In this document: positions 7,843-16,418 of the stretch, in pieces
Position numbering within the stretch: the first letter of the stretch is position 1
Layout: every line of letters begins with the position of its first letter
Assembly: GCA_017623815.1 (NCBI GenBank)
Contig: JAGAOK010000029.1
Span: forward strand, 1-34,782
Source: Lachnospiraceae bacterium
GTDB taxonomy: Bacteria > Bacillota > Clostridia > Lachnospirales > Lachnospiraceae
Reading direction: 5' to 3'
DNA: 34,782 nt
The notes under the pieces: model-generated
What the model was told of the DNA's origin: nothing
Database searches by the model: none
The model's input: the letters and a program-made list of their open reading frames with translations, nothing else
Translations under genes and position numbers: made by a program

Positions 7843-8925
7843 TTATTTATATCTTTCAGCCTGTTCCTTAATCAGCGCCATATCATCAAAATAATTGATC
7901 TTCATTGCCGCGCGAACCTCAGTAAGTGTCTGTGCTGCCACAGCCTCTGCCTTCTCGCTTCCCTTTTTCAAAATCTCATATACAGCCGGAATATCTTTTT
8001 CCCACTGCGCGCGGCGCTCACGAATCGGTGCAAGTTCAGCCTGCATTACACTGTTTAAGAATCTCTTTACTTTCACATCGCCAAGACCGCCTCTGGTATA
8101 GTGGTCTTTGACTTCCTGAAGATTCTTATATTCCGGCCAAAACTCGGCAAAATGTTCATCACGACAGAATGCATCCAGATAAATAAATACCGTATTTCCT
8201 TCCAAATGTCCCGGATCTTCCACACGAAGATGAAGCGGATCTGTAAACATGGACATGATTTTCTTCTGTACATCCTGCTCACTGTCGGAAAGGTAAATAC
8301 AATTTCCGAGTGATTTACTCATCTTGGCACTACCATCGGTACCTGGAAGTCGAAGGCATGCCTTGTTGTCCGGAAGCATAATCTTCGGATCCACCAGCGT
8401 TTCACCGTACACATTGTTGAATTTATGTACGATTTCCTTTGTCTGCTCGATCATAGGCATCTGGTCTTCTCCAACCGGAACTACCGTCGCCTTGAATGCA
8501 GTAATGTCTGCAGCCTGACTAATCGGATAGGTATAAAATCCAACCGGAATGCTGGCACCAAACTGTCTCATCTTAATTTCAGTCTTTACCGTAGGATTAC
8601 GCTCAAGTCTTGCCACTGTCACAAGATTCATGTAATAGAAACATAACTCGGTAAGCTGTGGTACCATCGACTGGATAAAAATAGTCGACACATTCGGATC
8701 CAGTCCGCAGGCAAGGTAGTCAAGGGCAACTTCCACAATGTTCTGACGCACCTTTTCCGGGTTGTCCGCATTGTCGGTAAGTGCCTGCGCATCCGCGATC
8801 ATAATAAAAATATCATCATACTCTCCGGTATTCTGAAGCTCCACACGTCTTTTCAAAGAACCTACATAATGACCGATGTGAAGTTTTCCGGTCGGTCTGT
8901 CACCTGTTAAAATAATTTTACTCAT
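7843..8925 (-). CDS. trpS: Tryptophanyl-tRNA synthetase
   Basis: Class I aminoacyl-tRNA synthetase charging tRNA-Trp. The HIGH signature is HIGHY (residues 16-20) and the KMSKS loop is at 201-205 ([10 protein letters not shown]). The [19 protein letters not shown] start and IFIQSMVP and ERNPTVKTE segments match the form found in streptococci and many Clostridia, distinct from the shorter form beginning SGIQPSG. At 360 residues it is slightly longer than those (about 340) because of an insertion around 255-275. GGAG lies 8 nt before the ATG. The leader from the promoter at 8965-8993 is only about 35 nt, too short for a Trp T-box, unusual for a Firmicute trpS but explicable if this is the constitutive form. 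Confidence 0.95.
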   Translation of the reverse strand: MSKIILTGDRPTGKLHIGHYVGSLKRRVELQNTGEYDDIFIMIADAQALTDNADNPEKVRQNIVEVALDYLACGLDPNVSTIFIQSMVPQLTELCFYYMNLVTVARLERNPTVKTEIKMRQFGASIPVGFYTYPISQAADITAFKATVVPVGEDQMPMIEQTKEIVHKFNNVYGETLVDPKIMLPDNKACLRLPGTDGSAKMSKSLGNCIYLSDSEQDVQKKIMSMFTDPLHLRVEDPGHLEGNTVFIYLDAFCRDEHFAEFWPEYKNLQEVKDHYTRGGLGDVKVKRFLNSVMQAELAPIRERRAQWEKDIPAVYEILKKGSEKAEAVAAQTLTEVRAAMKINYFDDMALIKEQAERYK

Positions 8926-8964
8926 AATTTCTGCTCCATATCTATTATTTTACATACAAAATAT

Positions 8965-8993
8965 ATGATAAAAACAAATCACACTTTTGTCAA
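8965..8993 (-). promoter_or_regulatory. Sigma-A type promoter of trpS
   Basis: On the minus strand TTGACA (8988-8993), a 17-nt spacer and TATCAT (8965-8970). Just upstream is the perfect palindrome TTTCGCGCGAAA at 9007-9018, which could be an operator or chance. Confidence 0.7.
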
Positions 8994-9040
8994 CTCTGCC
9001 CGGCAATTTCGCGCGAAACGTCCGTGTAAAAACACCCTTT

Positions 9041-9652
9041 TCACCCCTCATAAAACAGTCTGTCTTTCTCAAGCACCACGGCTGTACCATCCGAAACCTC
9101 CACAATGGTCACTGCACAGTTCTTCGGTACCCCTCCACGCCAGATATCATCCTTATCCTCATAAAACTGTGTCAAAAGACATCGGCTCGCAGCACCATGG
9201 GTAGAAATCAGGATGCTTTTATCTGCATACTTCGGATGTTCCAAAAGCGAACGATAAAACTCGCCGGTACGCCTGCGCACCTCATCGAATGTCTCGCCGC
9301 CCGGCGGCCTCATACAATGTAGCGGATCTTCGTAGAATAGTTTTCGAAAATCTGCAGGAAGTACCTCACTTTCCAAAATACATTCGCCTTCCCACTGACC
9401 AAATGAAATCTCAATAATTCGCTCATCTGTCAAAATCGGAACATCCCTTCCTTCTGTCAAAAGCTGCGCTGTCTGCACGGCCCTTGTCAGCGGACTGGAA
9501 ATCACCAAATCAATAGGAAGTTCCTTCATGCCTTGTCCTGTCTCGCGCGCCAGACGGATTCCTTCTTCTGCCAGAGGAATATCCGTCTGCCCCTGCAGGC
9601 GCTTTACTTTATTCCACTGCGTCTCCCCGTGACGGATAATATATAGTCTCAT
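9041..9652 (-). CDS. Histidine phosphatase family protein (phosphoglycerate mutase-like)
   Basis: The 203-residue enzyme begins MRLYIIRHGETQWNKVKRLQG, with the RHG catalytic histidine at residue 8, and carries the later conserved GETFDEVRRR and STHGAASR motifs. The family includes cofactor-dependent mutases, alpha-ribazole phosphatase and broad phosphatases. Sequence alone does not choose between them, but the size and lack of mutase-specific insertions favour a phosphatase. I use the ATG at 9652, whose A overlaps the TGA stop of the preceding gene (ATGA, 4-nt overlap); in-frame GTG and TTG codons just upstream are less likely. It is therefore translationally coupled to the leucine-rich-repeat protein. 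Confidence 0.88.
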   Translation of the reverse strand: MRLYIIRHGETQWNKVKRLQGQTDIPLAEEGIRLARETGQGMKELPIDLVISSPLTRAVQTAQLLTEGRDVPILTDERIIEISFGQWEGECILESEVLPADFRKLFYEDPLHCMRPPGGETFDEVRRRTGEFYRSLLEHPKYADKSILISTHGAASRCLLTQFYEDKDDIWRGGVPKNCAVTIVEVSDGTAVVLEKDRLFYEG

Positions 9653-11457
9653 TTCCACCAAGCTCCTTCTTCTGCCACCGAATCCAGCACCACATTAACA
9701 TCTTCTCCGAGATCATTTCCCTGTGAAATGGAATTTTCTCCGCACCATACGGTTTCAAGTCTCTGAAGTTTCTGAAGCGGACGCAGATCGGTAATGTAAT
9801 TATTTGTAACATCCAAATGAGTCAGCTGCGGAAGATTTTCCGTAAATGTGAGATCGGTCAATTTATTTCCCTGCACATACAACTGCTTCAGATTCGGGAA
9901 GTTACTCACGAATCCAATATGGTCTGCCATTGCCAGTTCATCATAATCTAAATATGTCACAATTCCGTCCTGATATACCTGAATGTTTTCCCATAGAGAA
10001 ACCCGGTTCATATATAATCTCTTCAAACTTGTATTTTCCGGCATTCTTTCAAAATCCAGCCCGAAACTACAATCACTGATATCAAGTTCTTCAAGTCCCG
10101 GTATTGCAAAGATCCCTTCCACATTTCCGTATACGGTCATGGAACTGATATCCAGTTTTTTTAAATTCATCAGTGACGCCAATACGTCCAGTCCTTGCAC
10201 TTCTCCGAAGATTTTTCCAATGGTCAGTTCATTTAGTTCTGTCAGGTTGGCAAGCACCTCTAAATCTCGATTGACTCCCGCAGACAAATCCAACTTTTTC
10301 AAGGTCGGAAGCTGCGCAAGGAACTGTAGACTGTCCGCACCATTAATGGAAAGTTCTGTCAAAGATGACCACTGTGACACATCCGGCATCTCACCATCAG
10401 AACAAAGGTCCAGATGCAGAATTTCAAGTCCTTTGAGAGTACTGAGCACACTGTAATCCTTCACTTCATAATTATCTTCTAATTTCAGATAGGTGATGTC
10501 TGCCTTGTCAGAAAGCGGAGAAAGATCGATCACAATCGTATTGATTAATGTAAGCTCACGAAGATTTTTCATGTTTTTAACAAAGGAAATTTCTTTAAGC
10601 TTCTCTGAATCCAGATACAAAACCTCCAATCCGGTCAGACTGTGTAATGCACCGAAATCCGTAATTTCATCGCCCGACTCGATAATGAGTGTTTTGAGAT
10701 TTTTCAACGATGCAACTGCCTTAATGTCATTGATATGATAGCAATCCGCCTCAAGATACTCCAGATTTACAAAAGAATTAATTCCATTCATTGTACTGTT
10801 TCCATGACAGATAAGTTTTCTCAATTTCTCCGGCGTTGTCAGATTAAGTGCCAGTTGCTCCGGTGAATTATCACATTCCAGTTCCTCCAGCTGCGCAAAC
10901 TCTCCGAGAATTGTTTCCGGCAAAGAGCCGTACTCCATATATATCCCTTTCAGATTCGGGAAGTTTTTCAAATCCATATAATCAGTTGCAAGATCGGTCG
11001 AGAACTGCAACTGCGTTACCGGTCCGTCTTCCAGACGGTATTCTGCCCAGTCAAAACCATCCTGTGTATACATTTTAAGATATGTGAGTTTTTCCATCTG
11101 CTCCGCGGTGACATCTTCAAAATTTGTCCCGTAAACGCGGACTACAAATTCTTTAAAAAACGATGATCGGAAAGTCTCTTCTTTTACTGCGGAAACAGGT
11201 GTTCCCGATTCAGTTTTTTCCCCGGAAAAGGATGCAACTATGATAAGAAAAATGAGCAATAACAGCACAAAAAACACCAGAAGTACTGCAGGTACTAAGG
11301 ACGAAGGCTGCGCTTGATGAACATGGACAATCTGCTCCGGCTCATCCTTATCAATGAGAAATTCCGTCTCACAATGCGGACATCTTGCCATCTCCTCATC
11401 AACTCTTTTCACTTTTCCGCCACAATTAGGACATTCCAATTCTACTAGTTTTATCAT
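9649..11457 (-). CDS. Zinc-ribbon, membrane-anchored leucine-rich-repeat protein
   Basis: A 602-residue protein with three parts. An N-terminal zinc ribbon has C9-P-N-C12 and C26-P-H-C29. One transmembrane segment spans about 55-77 (PAVLLVFFVLLLLIFLIIV). A long, probably extracytoplasmic region has about 20 leucine-rich repeats of 21-24 residues, for example LTHLDVTNNYITDLRPLQKL near the C-terminus, of the internalin-like class. The zinc ribbon would stay in the cytoplasm. I chose the ATG at 11457 (MIKLVELECPNCGGK); the frame is open to a TTG at 11514, but that start has no ribosome binding site and puts 19 residues before the ribbon. The gene is followed with a 4-nt overlap by the histidine phosphatase. 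The function is unknown; a ligand-binding surface receptor is an inference. Confidence 0.85.
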   Translation of the reverse strand: MIKLVELECPNCGGKVKRVDEEMARCPHCETEFLIDKDEPEQIVHVHQAQPSSLVPAVLLVFFVLLLLIFLIIVASFSGEKTESGTPVSAVKEETFRSSFFKEFVVRVYGTNFEDVTAEQMEKLTYLKMYTQDGFDWAEYRLEDGPVTQLQFSTDLATDYMDLKNFPNLKGIYMEYGSLPETILGEFAQLEELECDNSPEQLALNLTTPEKLRKLICHGNSTMNGINSFVNLEYLEADCYHINDIKAVASLKNLKTLIIESGDEITDFGALHSLTGLEVLYLDSEKLKEISFVKNMKNLRELTLINTIVIDLSPLSDKADITYLKLEDNYEVKDYSVLSTLKGLEILHLDLCSDGEMPDVSQWSSLTELSINGADSLQFLAQLPTLKKLDLSAGVNRDLEVLANLTELNELTIGKIFGEVQGLDVLASLMNLKKLDISSMTVYGNVEGIFAIPGLEELDISDCSFGLDFERMPENTSLKRLYMNRVSLWENIQVYQDGIVTYLDYDELAMADHIGFVSNFPNLKQLYVQGNKLTDLTFTENLPQLTHLDVTNNYITDLRPLQKLQRLETVWCGENSISQGNDLGEDVNVVLDSVAEEGAWWK

Positions 11458-11549
11458 AAATCGCTCTTTTCCTTTTGTAACAATAAAGGAAACTCTGCCA
11501 TCTGACCGATGCAAAGTTTCCCATTGTATTTCGTATTTAAATCACTGAA

Positions 11550-12596
11550 TTAAATATACTGCATAAGTTCCTTCGGATTTGACGAATACTGCATCGCCAC
11601 ATCTCTTGTAATTTTTCCGTGCATAACCAGCATCCTCAAATCATTGTTAAGAGTATGCATTCCGGATGCCAGATTTGACTGCATTGTACTTTCCAGCTGA
11701 TGCATCTTATTTTCACGAATCAGATTTCCTACCGCTTCGTTATTAAGAAGAATCTCTGTCGCAACCACACGTCCTTCCTCGCCATTGAGCGGAAGAAGCT
11801 GCTGAGTGATAACTCCCTTAAGTACGCTTGCAAGCTGCATACGCATCTGATTCTGTCCGTGCGGCGGACATGCATCAACGATACGCTCAATGGTCTGCGG
11901 TGCGCTTGTAGTATGTAAAGTCGAAAGCACAAGGTGTCCTGTCTCGGCTGCCGTAACTGCGGCTGAAATCGTCTCATAGTCACGCATTTCACCCACAAGA
12001 ATAATGTCCGGATCTTCACGAAGTGCGGAACGAAGCGCTGTTGCAAAACTGTCTACATCGCGTCCCACTTCTCTTTGGTGAATCATCGCTTTCCCATGCG
12101 GATAAATATATTCAATCGGATCTTCGATGGTTAATACATGCTTTTTCTGATTTTTATTGATATGGTCAATTATAGCTGCCAGCGTCGTAGTCTTGCCACT
12201 ACCTGTCGGTCCCGTAACCAAAATCAATCCACGCGGCTCATCTGCCAGTTTGCGTACGGTATCCGGAAGTCCGAGCGTGGCAAACGTCGGTGTGGTATTC
12301 TCCAAAAGACGAATGCTGGCTGCCAGATTGTTACGCTGATGATATACGTTTACACGCATACGGGCACCGTCCGGTGTAATTCCCGAAAAGTCTAAATCCT
12401 TTCCGGATAAGACTCTGGCTTTCTGCTCTTCATTCAGAATGGAAAGAATGGTATCCTCCACTTCCTGCGGATCCGGAATCGGCTCTAACAATTCAAGTTC
12501 ACCAAAACGTCGAACCGCCGTATGTGTTCCGACGGTCAAATGAATGTCAGAACAGGTATTTCTTCTTGCATAACTTAGTAATTCATAAAAATTCAT
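11550..12596 (-). CDS. PilT-type twitching/retraction ATPase
   Basis: Secretion-superfamily ATPase that powers type IV pilus retraction. In the 348-residue protein the N-terminal PAS-like domain (about 1-100) is followed by Walker A GPTGSGKTT (129-137), the Asp box IEDPIEYIYP, Walker B DPDIILVGEMRD and the His box TGHLVLSTLHT, all intact. The C-terminal AIRNLIRE-like helix of classical PilT appears as AVGNLIRENKMHQLES. GGGAGGG precedes the ATG. No pilin, PilB, PilC or prepilin peptidase gene lies nearby, so it must act with a pilus locus elsewhere or in another process. Confidence 0.92.
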   Translation of the reverse strand: MNFYELLSYARRNTCSDIHLTVGTHTAVRRFGELELLEPIPDPQEVEDTILSILNEEQKARVLSGKDLDFSGITPDGARMRVNVYHQRNNLAASIRLLENTTPTFATLGLPDTVRKLADEPRGLILVTGPTGSGKTTTLAAIIDHINKNQKKHVLTIEDPIEYIYPHGKAMIHQREVGRDVDSFATALRSALREDPDIILVGEMRDYETISAAVTAAETGHLVLSTLHTTSAPQTIERIVDACPPHGQNQMRMQLASVLKGVITQQLLPLNGEEGRVVATEILLNNEAVGNLIRENKMHQLESTMQSNLASGMHTLNNDLRMLVMHGKITRDVAMQYSSNPKELMQYI

Positions 12597-12633
12597 TGCT
12601 TACCCTCCCTGGTTTTTCCCACATTACCCTTCT

Positions 12634-12663
12634 ATGTTACAACACGAATTATACTTTGGTCAA
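12634..12663 (-). promoter_or_regulatory. Candidate promoter of the pilT-like gene
   Basis: On the minus strand TTGACC (12658-12663), an 18-nt spacer and TAACAT (12634-12639), in the gap between the S8 protease stop and the ATP-binding gene start. A fair but not perfect match. Confidence 0.5.
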
Positions 12664-12683
12664 TCATTCTTTTTTATATTTTC

Positions 12684-14420
12684 CTATCGGGGAATACTGT
12701 CCTCCACACACAAAGCGCCCCAGCCCGCCATGTCATTCGGCCATTCTTCATACCCTGCAAGCTGCCCGGCTCCGCGAATCAGATATGCCTTTACTTTTTC
12801 ACCATACAAAAAAGGATCCTTTCCCTTTACAATCCCCCATTCCATAAGAAGGGCCGACGCTGCCGTGACAAACGGCGCCGCATAGGAAGTCCCGCTGACA
12901 CTGACCTGTCCTTTTGATGTCCTCACCAGAATATTGACTCCCGGTGCCAAAAGATCCGGTTTTGTCAGACCTGTTCCGATATCCGTAGCATTTGCAGCAT
13001 ATCCACGTCCCGAAAAATCTGCATAGGCACCGAACCTCACCTGATACGCCCCCACTGTAATGGCCTTCTGCGTAGTAGACGGAATCGTAAGAGTCGCATC
13101 CGGATTCGGAAACAGAAAGCGTGTAGCACTGCTTCGCACTGCTTCCGAAGGCAGATACATCTGTACATTCCCATTCACAATCCGCTGCGGCTGCAGCCTA
13201 ATCTGCCAGATTCCTTCATCGATATAACGCGCTTTGGATGAGACCGGAATAAAATCAATATAAATTTCTTCCTTGGTCCGGTAAGGCTGTGGTTGCCCAC
13301 TATAAATCAATAATTTTGTCTGTTCGAGTACCACCTGAAACGCTGCCCCATCTTCGCTCTGCTCTGGGATCGTATAAGAACTTCCGCCCGGTGATACAAC
13401 AGTAATTTCATATAAATCTGCAAAGTTTTTCCAAATCTGCAAGGAAAGTTCACTCTCATAGTTACCCACAGCAAATTCTACACTTTCCGTGTTTTCCACG
13501 CGTGAAGAATAATGCCCTCCGGAAGCCCCTTCATTTCCACTGCCGATGCAAATCACATTTTGGCCAATCTCGGAAATTTCATCAATAAACCTTTCCAAAA
13601 GAGAGGTCCCGTCATGTGAACCATATGTGTTTCCATAGCTTAAGTTAATTGCCACAGGTTTTCCTGCTGCCACCGCTTTTCTTACCACATAGGTAAATGC
13701 TCTCATCAAAGAAGTTGTCGACGGATAACTTCCTTGATTTTCTGTATCCAGTTTCACAATAATAAACCTGCTCTCCGGTGCCCCCTGCGATGCAATGTAT
13801 GCCACCCCTGTTCCATGTCCGCTCCGGTCAAAAGACAGCAGTTCTTCCGTTTCTCCATCTCTCAGATTTGCATCAATCTCCTCTTTTGAAAATTCCGTTC
13901 CCACCGCAAATCCTTCCGGAACCGTCCCTGGGAATCCGTTTCGCGCCGATTGTCCCTGATCCCACAACCAATCTATCTTTGTACTTCCGTCCCCATCTCG
14001 AAATGCCTGCAACCGATAATCAATCCCGGAATCAATGATTGCAACATATACCCCTTCACCGCGCAGCGCCTCCTGTGTTTGCTGCGGATTTAAGACCTGT
14101 TCAAAGCACGACGCTGCAAGAGACATTTCCACCTGTGCAAACACTCTTTTCGGCTTTTCAATAAACTCTATTTCCTCAATCTGAGAAAAAGCCTGTATCA
14201 TCTGCTGGGGTAAGGTCACAATCGCATATCCTGCAATCAGTTCCTCCACCGTCAGATCTTCTGTTTCATATCGTTTCAAATTACCGGAGTATTTCACAAT
14301 CAGTTCCCATCGTTTTGACATGGGCTCAAACCCTGTACTTAAGTTTCCTGATTCCATGCGATTTTCTTCGCTTACATCAAGTGCCAGATTCAGCTGATTT
14401 TCCAATTTCTGATTTTTCAT
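12684..14420 (-). CDS. S8 (subtilisin-like) serine protease, Csp-like
   Basis: Subtilase of 578 residues. The N-terminal part (about 38-95: RWELIVKYSGNL, AGYAIVTLPQQMI) resembles the short prodomain of clostridial Csp proteases. The catalytic triad is intact: Asp130 in VAIIDSGIDY, His202 in RSGHGTGVAYIA and Ser512 in VSGTSYAAPFV; the oxyanion asparagine is in GSGNEG. A large insertion of roughly 140 residues between GSGNEG and the serine motif forms the jelly-roll-like region seen in this family. No signal peptide is present. CspB-type members process the SleC germination hydrolase in spores, but non-spore paralogs exist, and no sleC-like gene is here. The ribosome binding site before the ATG at 14420 is weak, so an internal start (M22 or M34) is possible. 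Confidence 0.88.
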   Translation of the reverse strand: MKNQKLENQLNLALDVSEENRMESGNLSTGFEPMSKRWELIVKYSGNLKRYETEDLTVEELIAGYAIVTLPQQMIQAFSQIEEIEFIEKPKRVFAQVEMSLAASCFEQVLNPQQTQEALRGEGVYVAIIDSGIDYRLQAFRDGDGSTKIDWLWDQGQSARNGFPGTVPEGFAVGTEFSKEEIDANLRDGETEELLSFDRSGHGTGVAYIASQGAPESRFIIVKLDTENQGSYPSTTSLMRAFTYVVRKAVAAGKPVAINLSYGNTYGSHDGTSLLERFIDEISEIGQNVICIGSGNEGASGGHYSSRVENTESVEFAVGNYESELSLQIWKNFADLYEITVVSPGGSSYTIPEQSEDGAAFQVVLEQTKLLIYSGQPQPYRTKEEIYIDFIPVSSKARYIDEGIWQIRLQPQRIVNGNVQMYLPSEAVRSSATRFLFPNPDATLTIPSTTQKAITVGAYQVRFGAYADFSGRGYAANATDIGTGLTKPDLLAPGVNILVRTSKGQVSVSGTSYAAPFVTAASALLMEWGIVKGKDPFLYGEKVKAYLIRGAGQLAGYEEWPNDMAGWGALCVEDSIPR

Positions 14421-14492
14421 AAAAAATCCGGATTGTTTTTTACCAGTTTATTCAAGATAGACGTTTTTTGCTTTTCTTTTCGCTTCAATTTA

Positions 14493-14501
14493 TGGTAGGA
14501 T
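14493..14501 (+). promoter_or_regulatory. Candidate extended -10 promoter of the AraC-type gene
   Basis: TGG then TAGGAT gives an extended -10 (TGN plus hexamer) about 24 nt before the ATG at 14526. The -35 region is poor, which would fit activator dependence. The minus-strand promoter of the S8 gene in the same 105-nt gap was not recognisable. Confidence 0.4.
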
Positions 14502-14525
14502 AAAAGGAGAAAAAAGGAAAGGAAC

Positions 14526-15560
14526 ATGCTTATGATACCGGAAAGTCAAGACCTTAATATATACGTCCGAGATGACCTATACGAAATCAAACAACACGGA
14601 ACCGCAGACTATCCGCTCGCACTCTACCACGTGGATTCCCAGAACATGTATCTCGAACTGGTATACTGGCACTGGCACGAGGAATTTGAGTACATCATCG
14701 TAACCGGCGGCACCGCACGCTTTCTGGTGGATGATCAGGACTTTGTTCTCACAGCCGGAGACTGCCTTCTGATTAATCAGAACATTCTCCACCGTGTCAA
14801 ACCATACAATGACTGTGAATGTACCTACTGCTCGATTGTATTTCACCCATCCATTTTTCTTGATGTAACTAATCCGGTCGTACGAAGCAAATACTTAACT
14901 CCTATCACGGAAAATCGTGATTTAAGATACTATGTCCTAAAACCGGATTCGCCCGGCGACGAAGCATATATCCAGATTTTAAAAGCGATTTTATACACCA
15001 ATGAACAATGCCTTTTCGGCTATGAACTGGCTACCAAGGCTCTGCTGTGTGAATTCTGGATTAAGGTACTCCAAAACATACTCCTTCGTCCAATCCCGAC
15101 TACGCAACCGGATGTCCAGACAATCACGGATGAAGACCGGGTCAAACGAATTCTGACTTACATTTCCTCCCACTATATGGAACCACTCTCTCTGGAAGAT
15201 ATTGCAGGTGCTGCACATATCAGTAAAAGTGAGTGTTGCCGCTGCTTTAAACGCCGACTTCATATTACACCGTTTGAGTATCTGATTAAATATCGGATTT
15301 ATTCCGCCGCTATTATGATTACACAAAATACCGGCCGCATCTCATTTTCCGATATTGCAGAAAAAACCGGCTTTAACTCCAGCAGTTATTTCAATAAAAT
15401 GTTCCGAAAATACATCGGTCTTACACCGAGCCAGTTTCGGAAAGACGCAGCCGGTGATCTTCACAACATCCAGAAAATACTCGAAGATCATATTCATAGC
15501 AGCGATAATGTCATTCTGAATACATTGATTGCAGAAAAAAGCCCGGAACATCCGCTTTGA
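14526..15560 (+). CDS. AraC family transcriptional regulator with N-terminal cupin domain
   Basis: A 344-residue regulator. The N-terminal cupin sensor (about 30-115) shows WHWHEEFEYIIVTGG and GDCLLINQNILHRV, typical of sugar-sensing AraC proteins. The C-terminal double helix-turn-helix (about 205-310) shows LEDIAGAAHISKSECCRCFKR and FSDIAEKTGFNSSSYFNKMF, ending in GLTPSQFRK. A tail of about 35 residues follows. AAAGGAAAGGAAC precedes the ATG. It is divergent from the S8 protease and convergent with the GNAT gene; no carbohydrate gene is adjacent, so the target is not evident. Confidence 0.92.
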   Translation: MLMIPESQDLNIYVRDDLYEIKQHGTADYPLALYHVDSQNMYLELVYWHWHEEFEYIIVTGGTARFLVDDQDFVLTAGDCLLINQNILHRVKPYNDCECTYCSIVFHPSIFLDVTNPVVRSKYLTPITENRDLRYYVLKPDSPGDEAYIQILKAILYTNEQCLFGYELATKALLCEFWIKVLQNILLRPIPTTQPDVQTITDEDRVKRILTYISSHYMEPLSLEDIAGAAHISKSECCRCFKRRLHITPFEYLIKYRIYSAAIMITQNTGRISFSDIAEKTGFNSSSYFNKMFRKYIGLTPSQFRKDAAGDLHNIQKILEDHIHSSDNVILNTLIAEKSPEHPL

Positions 15561-15579
15561 TGCTCCGGGCTATTTTTTT
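15540..15579. terminator. Strong terminator overlapping the AraC gene stop codon
   Basis: AGCCCGGAACAT (15540-15551) pairs with ATGCTCCGGGCT (15560-15571), one mismatch in 12, 8-nt loop, followed by ATTTTTTT. The TGA stop (15558-15560) is inside the loop. A-rich sequence before the stem lets it act for the opposing GNAT operon too. Confidence 0.88.
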
Positions 15580-16066
15580 ATCTTATTCTTTTTTCATAAC
15601 AAAACCAGTCATGTTCATACATGTGAATCCGTCCTCTGTTTTCAAAGGACAGTTTCCGGTAACTGGCAAGTGCCGCCGGATTTTCAGGGCTGACCAGAAA
15701 ATGAATTCCCTCGTATCCGCGCTGCTTCAGTTCCTCCATCAAAAGCGTGAGCATATCTCTTGCAATGCTCTGTCCCTGCATATCCTTTCGTACGGCAAGT
15801 CTGGCCGCTTCTTTACTGTTTGCAATCGTCCAGTTTTCCAGCGCATCCACCTGATCATCCGAGTCAATGGAGACTGTCGCAACAATTCCCTCTGCATCCT
15901 TTACCAGAAACAGATTCTTTTTTTCTATATCCATGCGGACATGTTCCATCGCCGGATACCACTCATTCCATGTGCAGCCTTCTGAACCGATAAACGAATG
16001 ATAAAAATCAAGAATTGCCTGTGCCTCGTTATCGGAAGCTACGCAAAATTCTTCCTTTGTGACCAT
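15578..16066 (-). CDS. GNAT family N-acetyltransferase
   Basis: Acetyl-CoA-dependent acetyltransferase fold of 162 residues. The acetyl-CoA motif is RLAVRKDMQGQSIARDMLTLL (shortened core VRKDMQGQSIARDML), followed by FLVSPENPAALASYRKLSF, the typical motif B. The substrate is not predictable. It is the last gene of a run GGDEF-like, cupin, GNAT with gaps of 11 nt, and ends at the strong terminator. Confidence 0.87.
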   Translation of the reverse strand: MVTKEEFCVASDNEAQAILDFYHSFIGSEGCTWNEWYPAMEHVRMDIEKKNLFLVKDAEGIVATVSIDSDDQVDALENWTIANSKEAARLAVRKDMQGQSIARDMLTLLMEELKQRGYEGIHFLVSPENPAALASYRKLSFENRGRIHMYEHDWFCYEKRIR

Positions 16067-16077
16067 CTTCTGCTCTC

Positions 16078-16407
16078 CTACTGTTCAATCACGGCTGCAT
16101 AAAAGCATAAATCCGCCTCACTGTCGTTAATCAAAGTATGCGCATGATCTTTTGGGCAAAACAATGCCATTCCTACGCTTACTTTTTGTTCTTTGCCATC
16201 ATCTACCACTTTTCCGGTTCCTGATGTAATAAAGATTACTTCGCAGTCCGTTTCGTGGGTATGCAGACCAATGGACGCTCCCGGAACAAGTCTGCCCTGC
16301 ATAATCTTATGATTCCCCTCTGTAAACATCTTCACATTGTACTGTTTTTCACCGCCTTTAAATGCAGGCAACGCTTTTTCTTCCATTTCTGAAAATGATA
16401 TAATCAT
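16078..16407 (-). CDS. Small single-domain cupin protein
   Basis: A 109-residue protein consisting of one cupin barrel. Motif 1 is GLHTHETDCEVIFITSG, with the metal-binding H-x-H-x4-E pattern; motif 2 is PKDHAHTLIN, with the third metal histidine, so metal binding seems intact. It is probably a small sensor, isomerase or dioxygenase-like protein. It lies 11 nt from both neighbours (GGDEF-like upstream, GNAT downstream). Confidence 0.87.
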   Translation of the reverse strand: MIISFSEMEEKALPAFKGGEKQYNVKMFTEGNHKIMQGRLVPGASIGLHTHETDCEVIFITSGTGKVVDDGKEQKVSVGMALFCPKDHAHTLINDSEADLCFYAAVIEQ

Positions 16408-16418
16408 GATTTTTCCTC

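Noticed and set aside
8926..9040. Trp T-box upstream of trpS
   Set aside because: The gap is 115 nt, a sigma-A promoter lies at 8965-8993, and no T-box sequence or terminator/antiterminator is visible.
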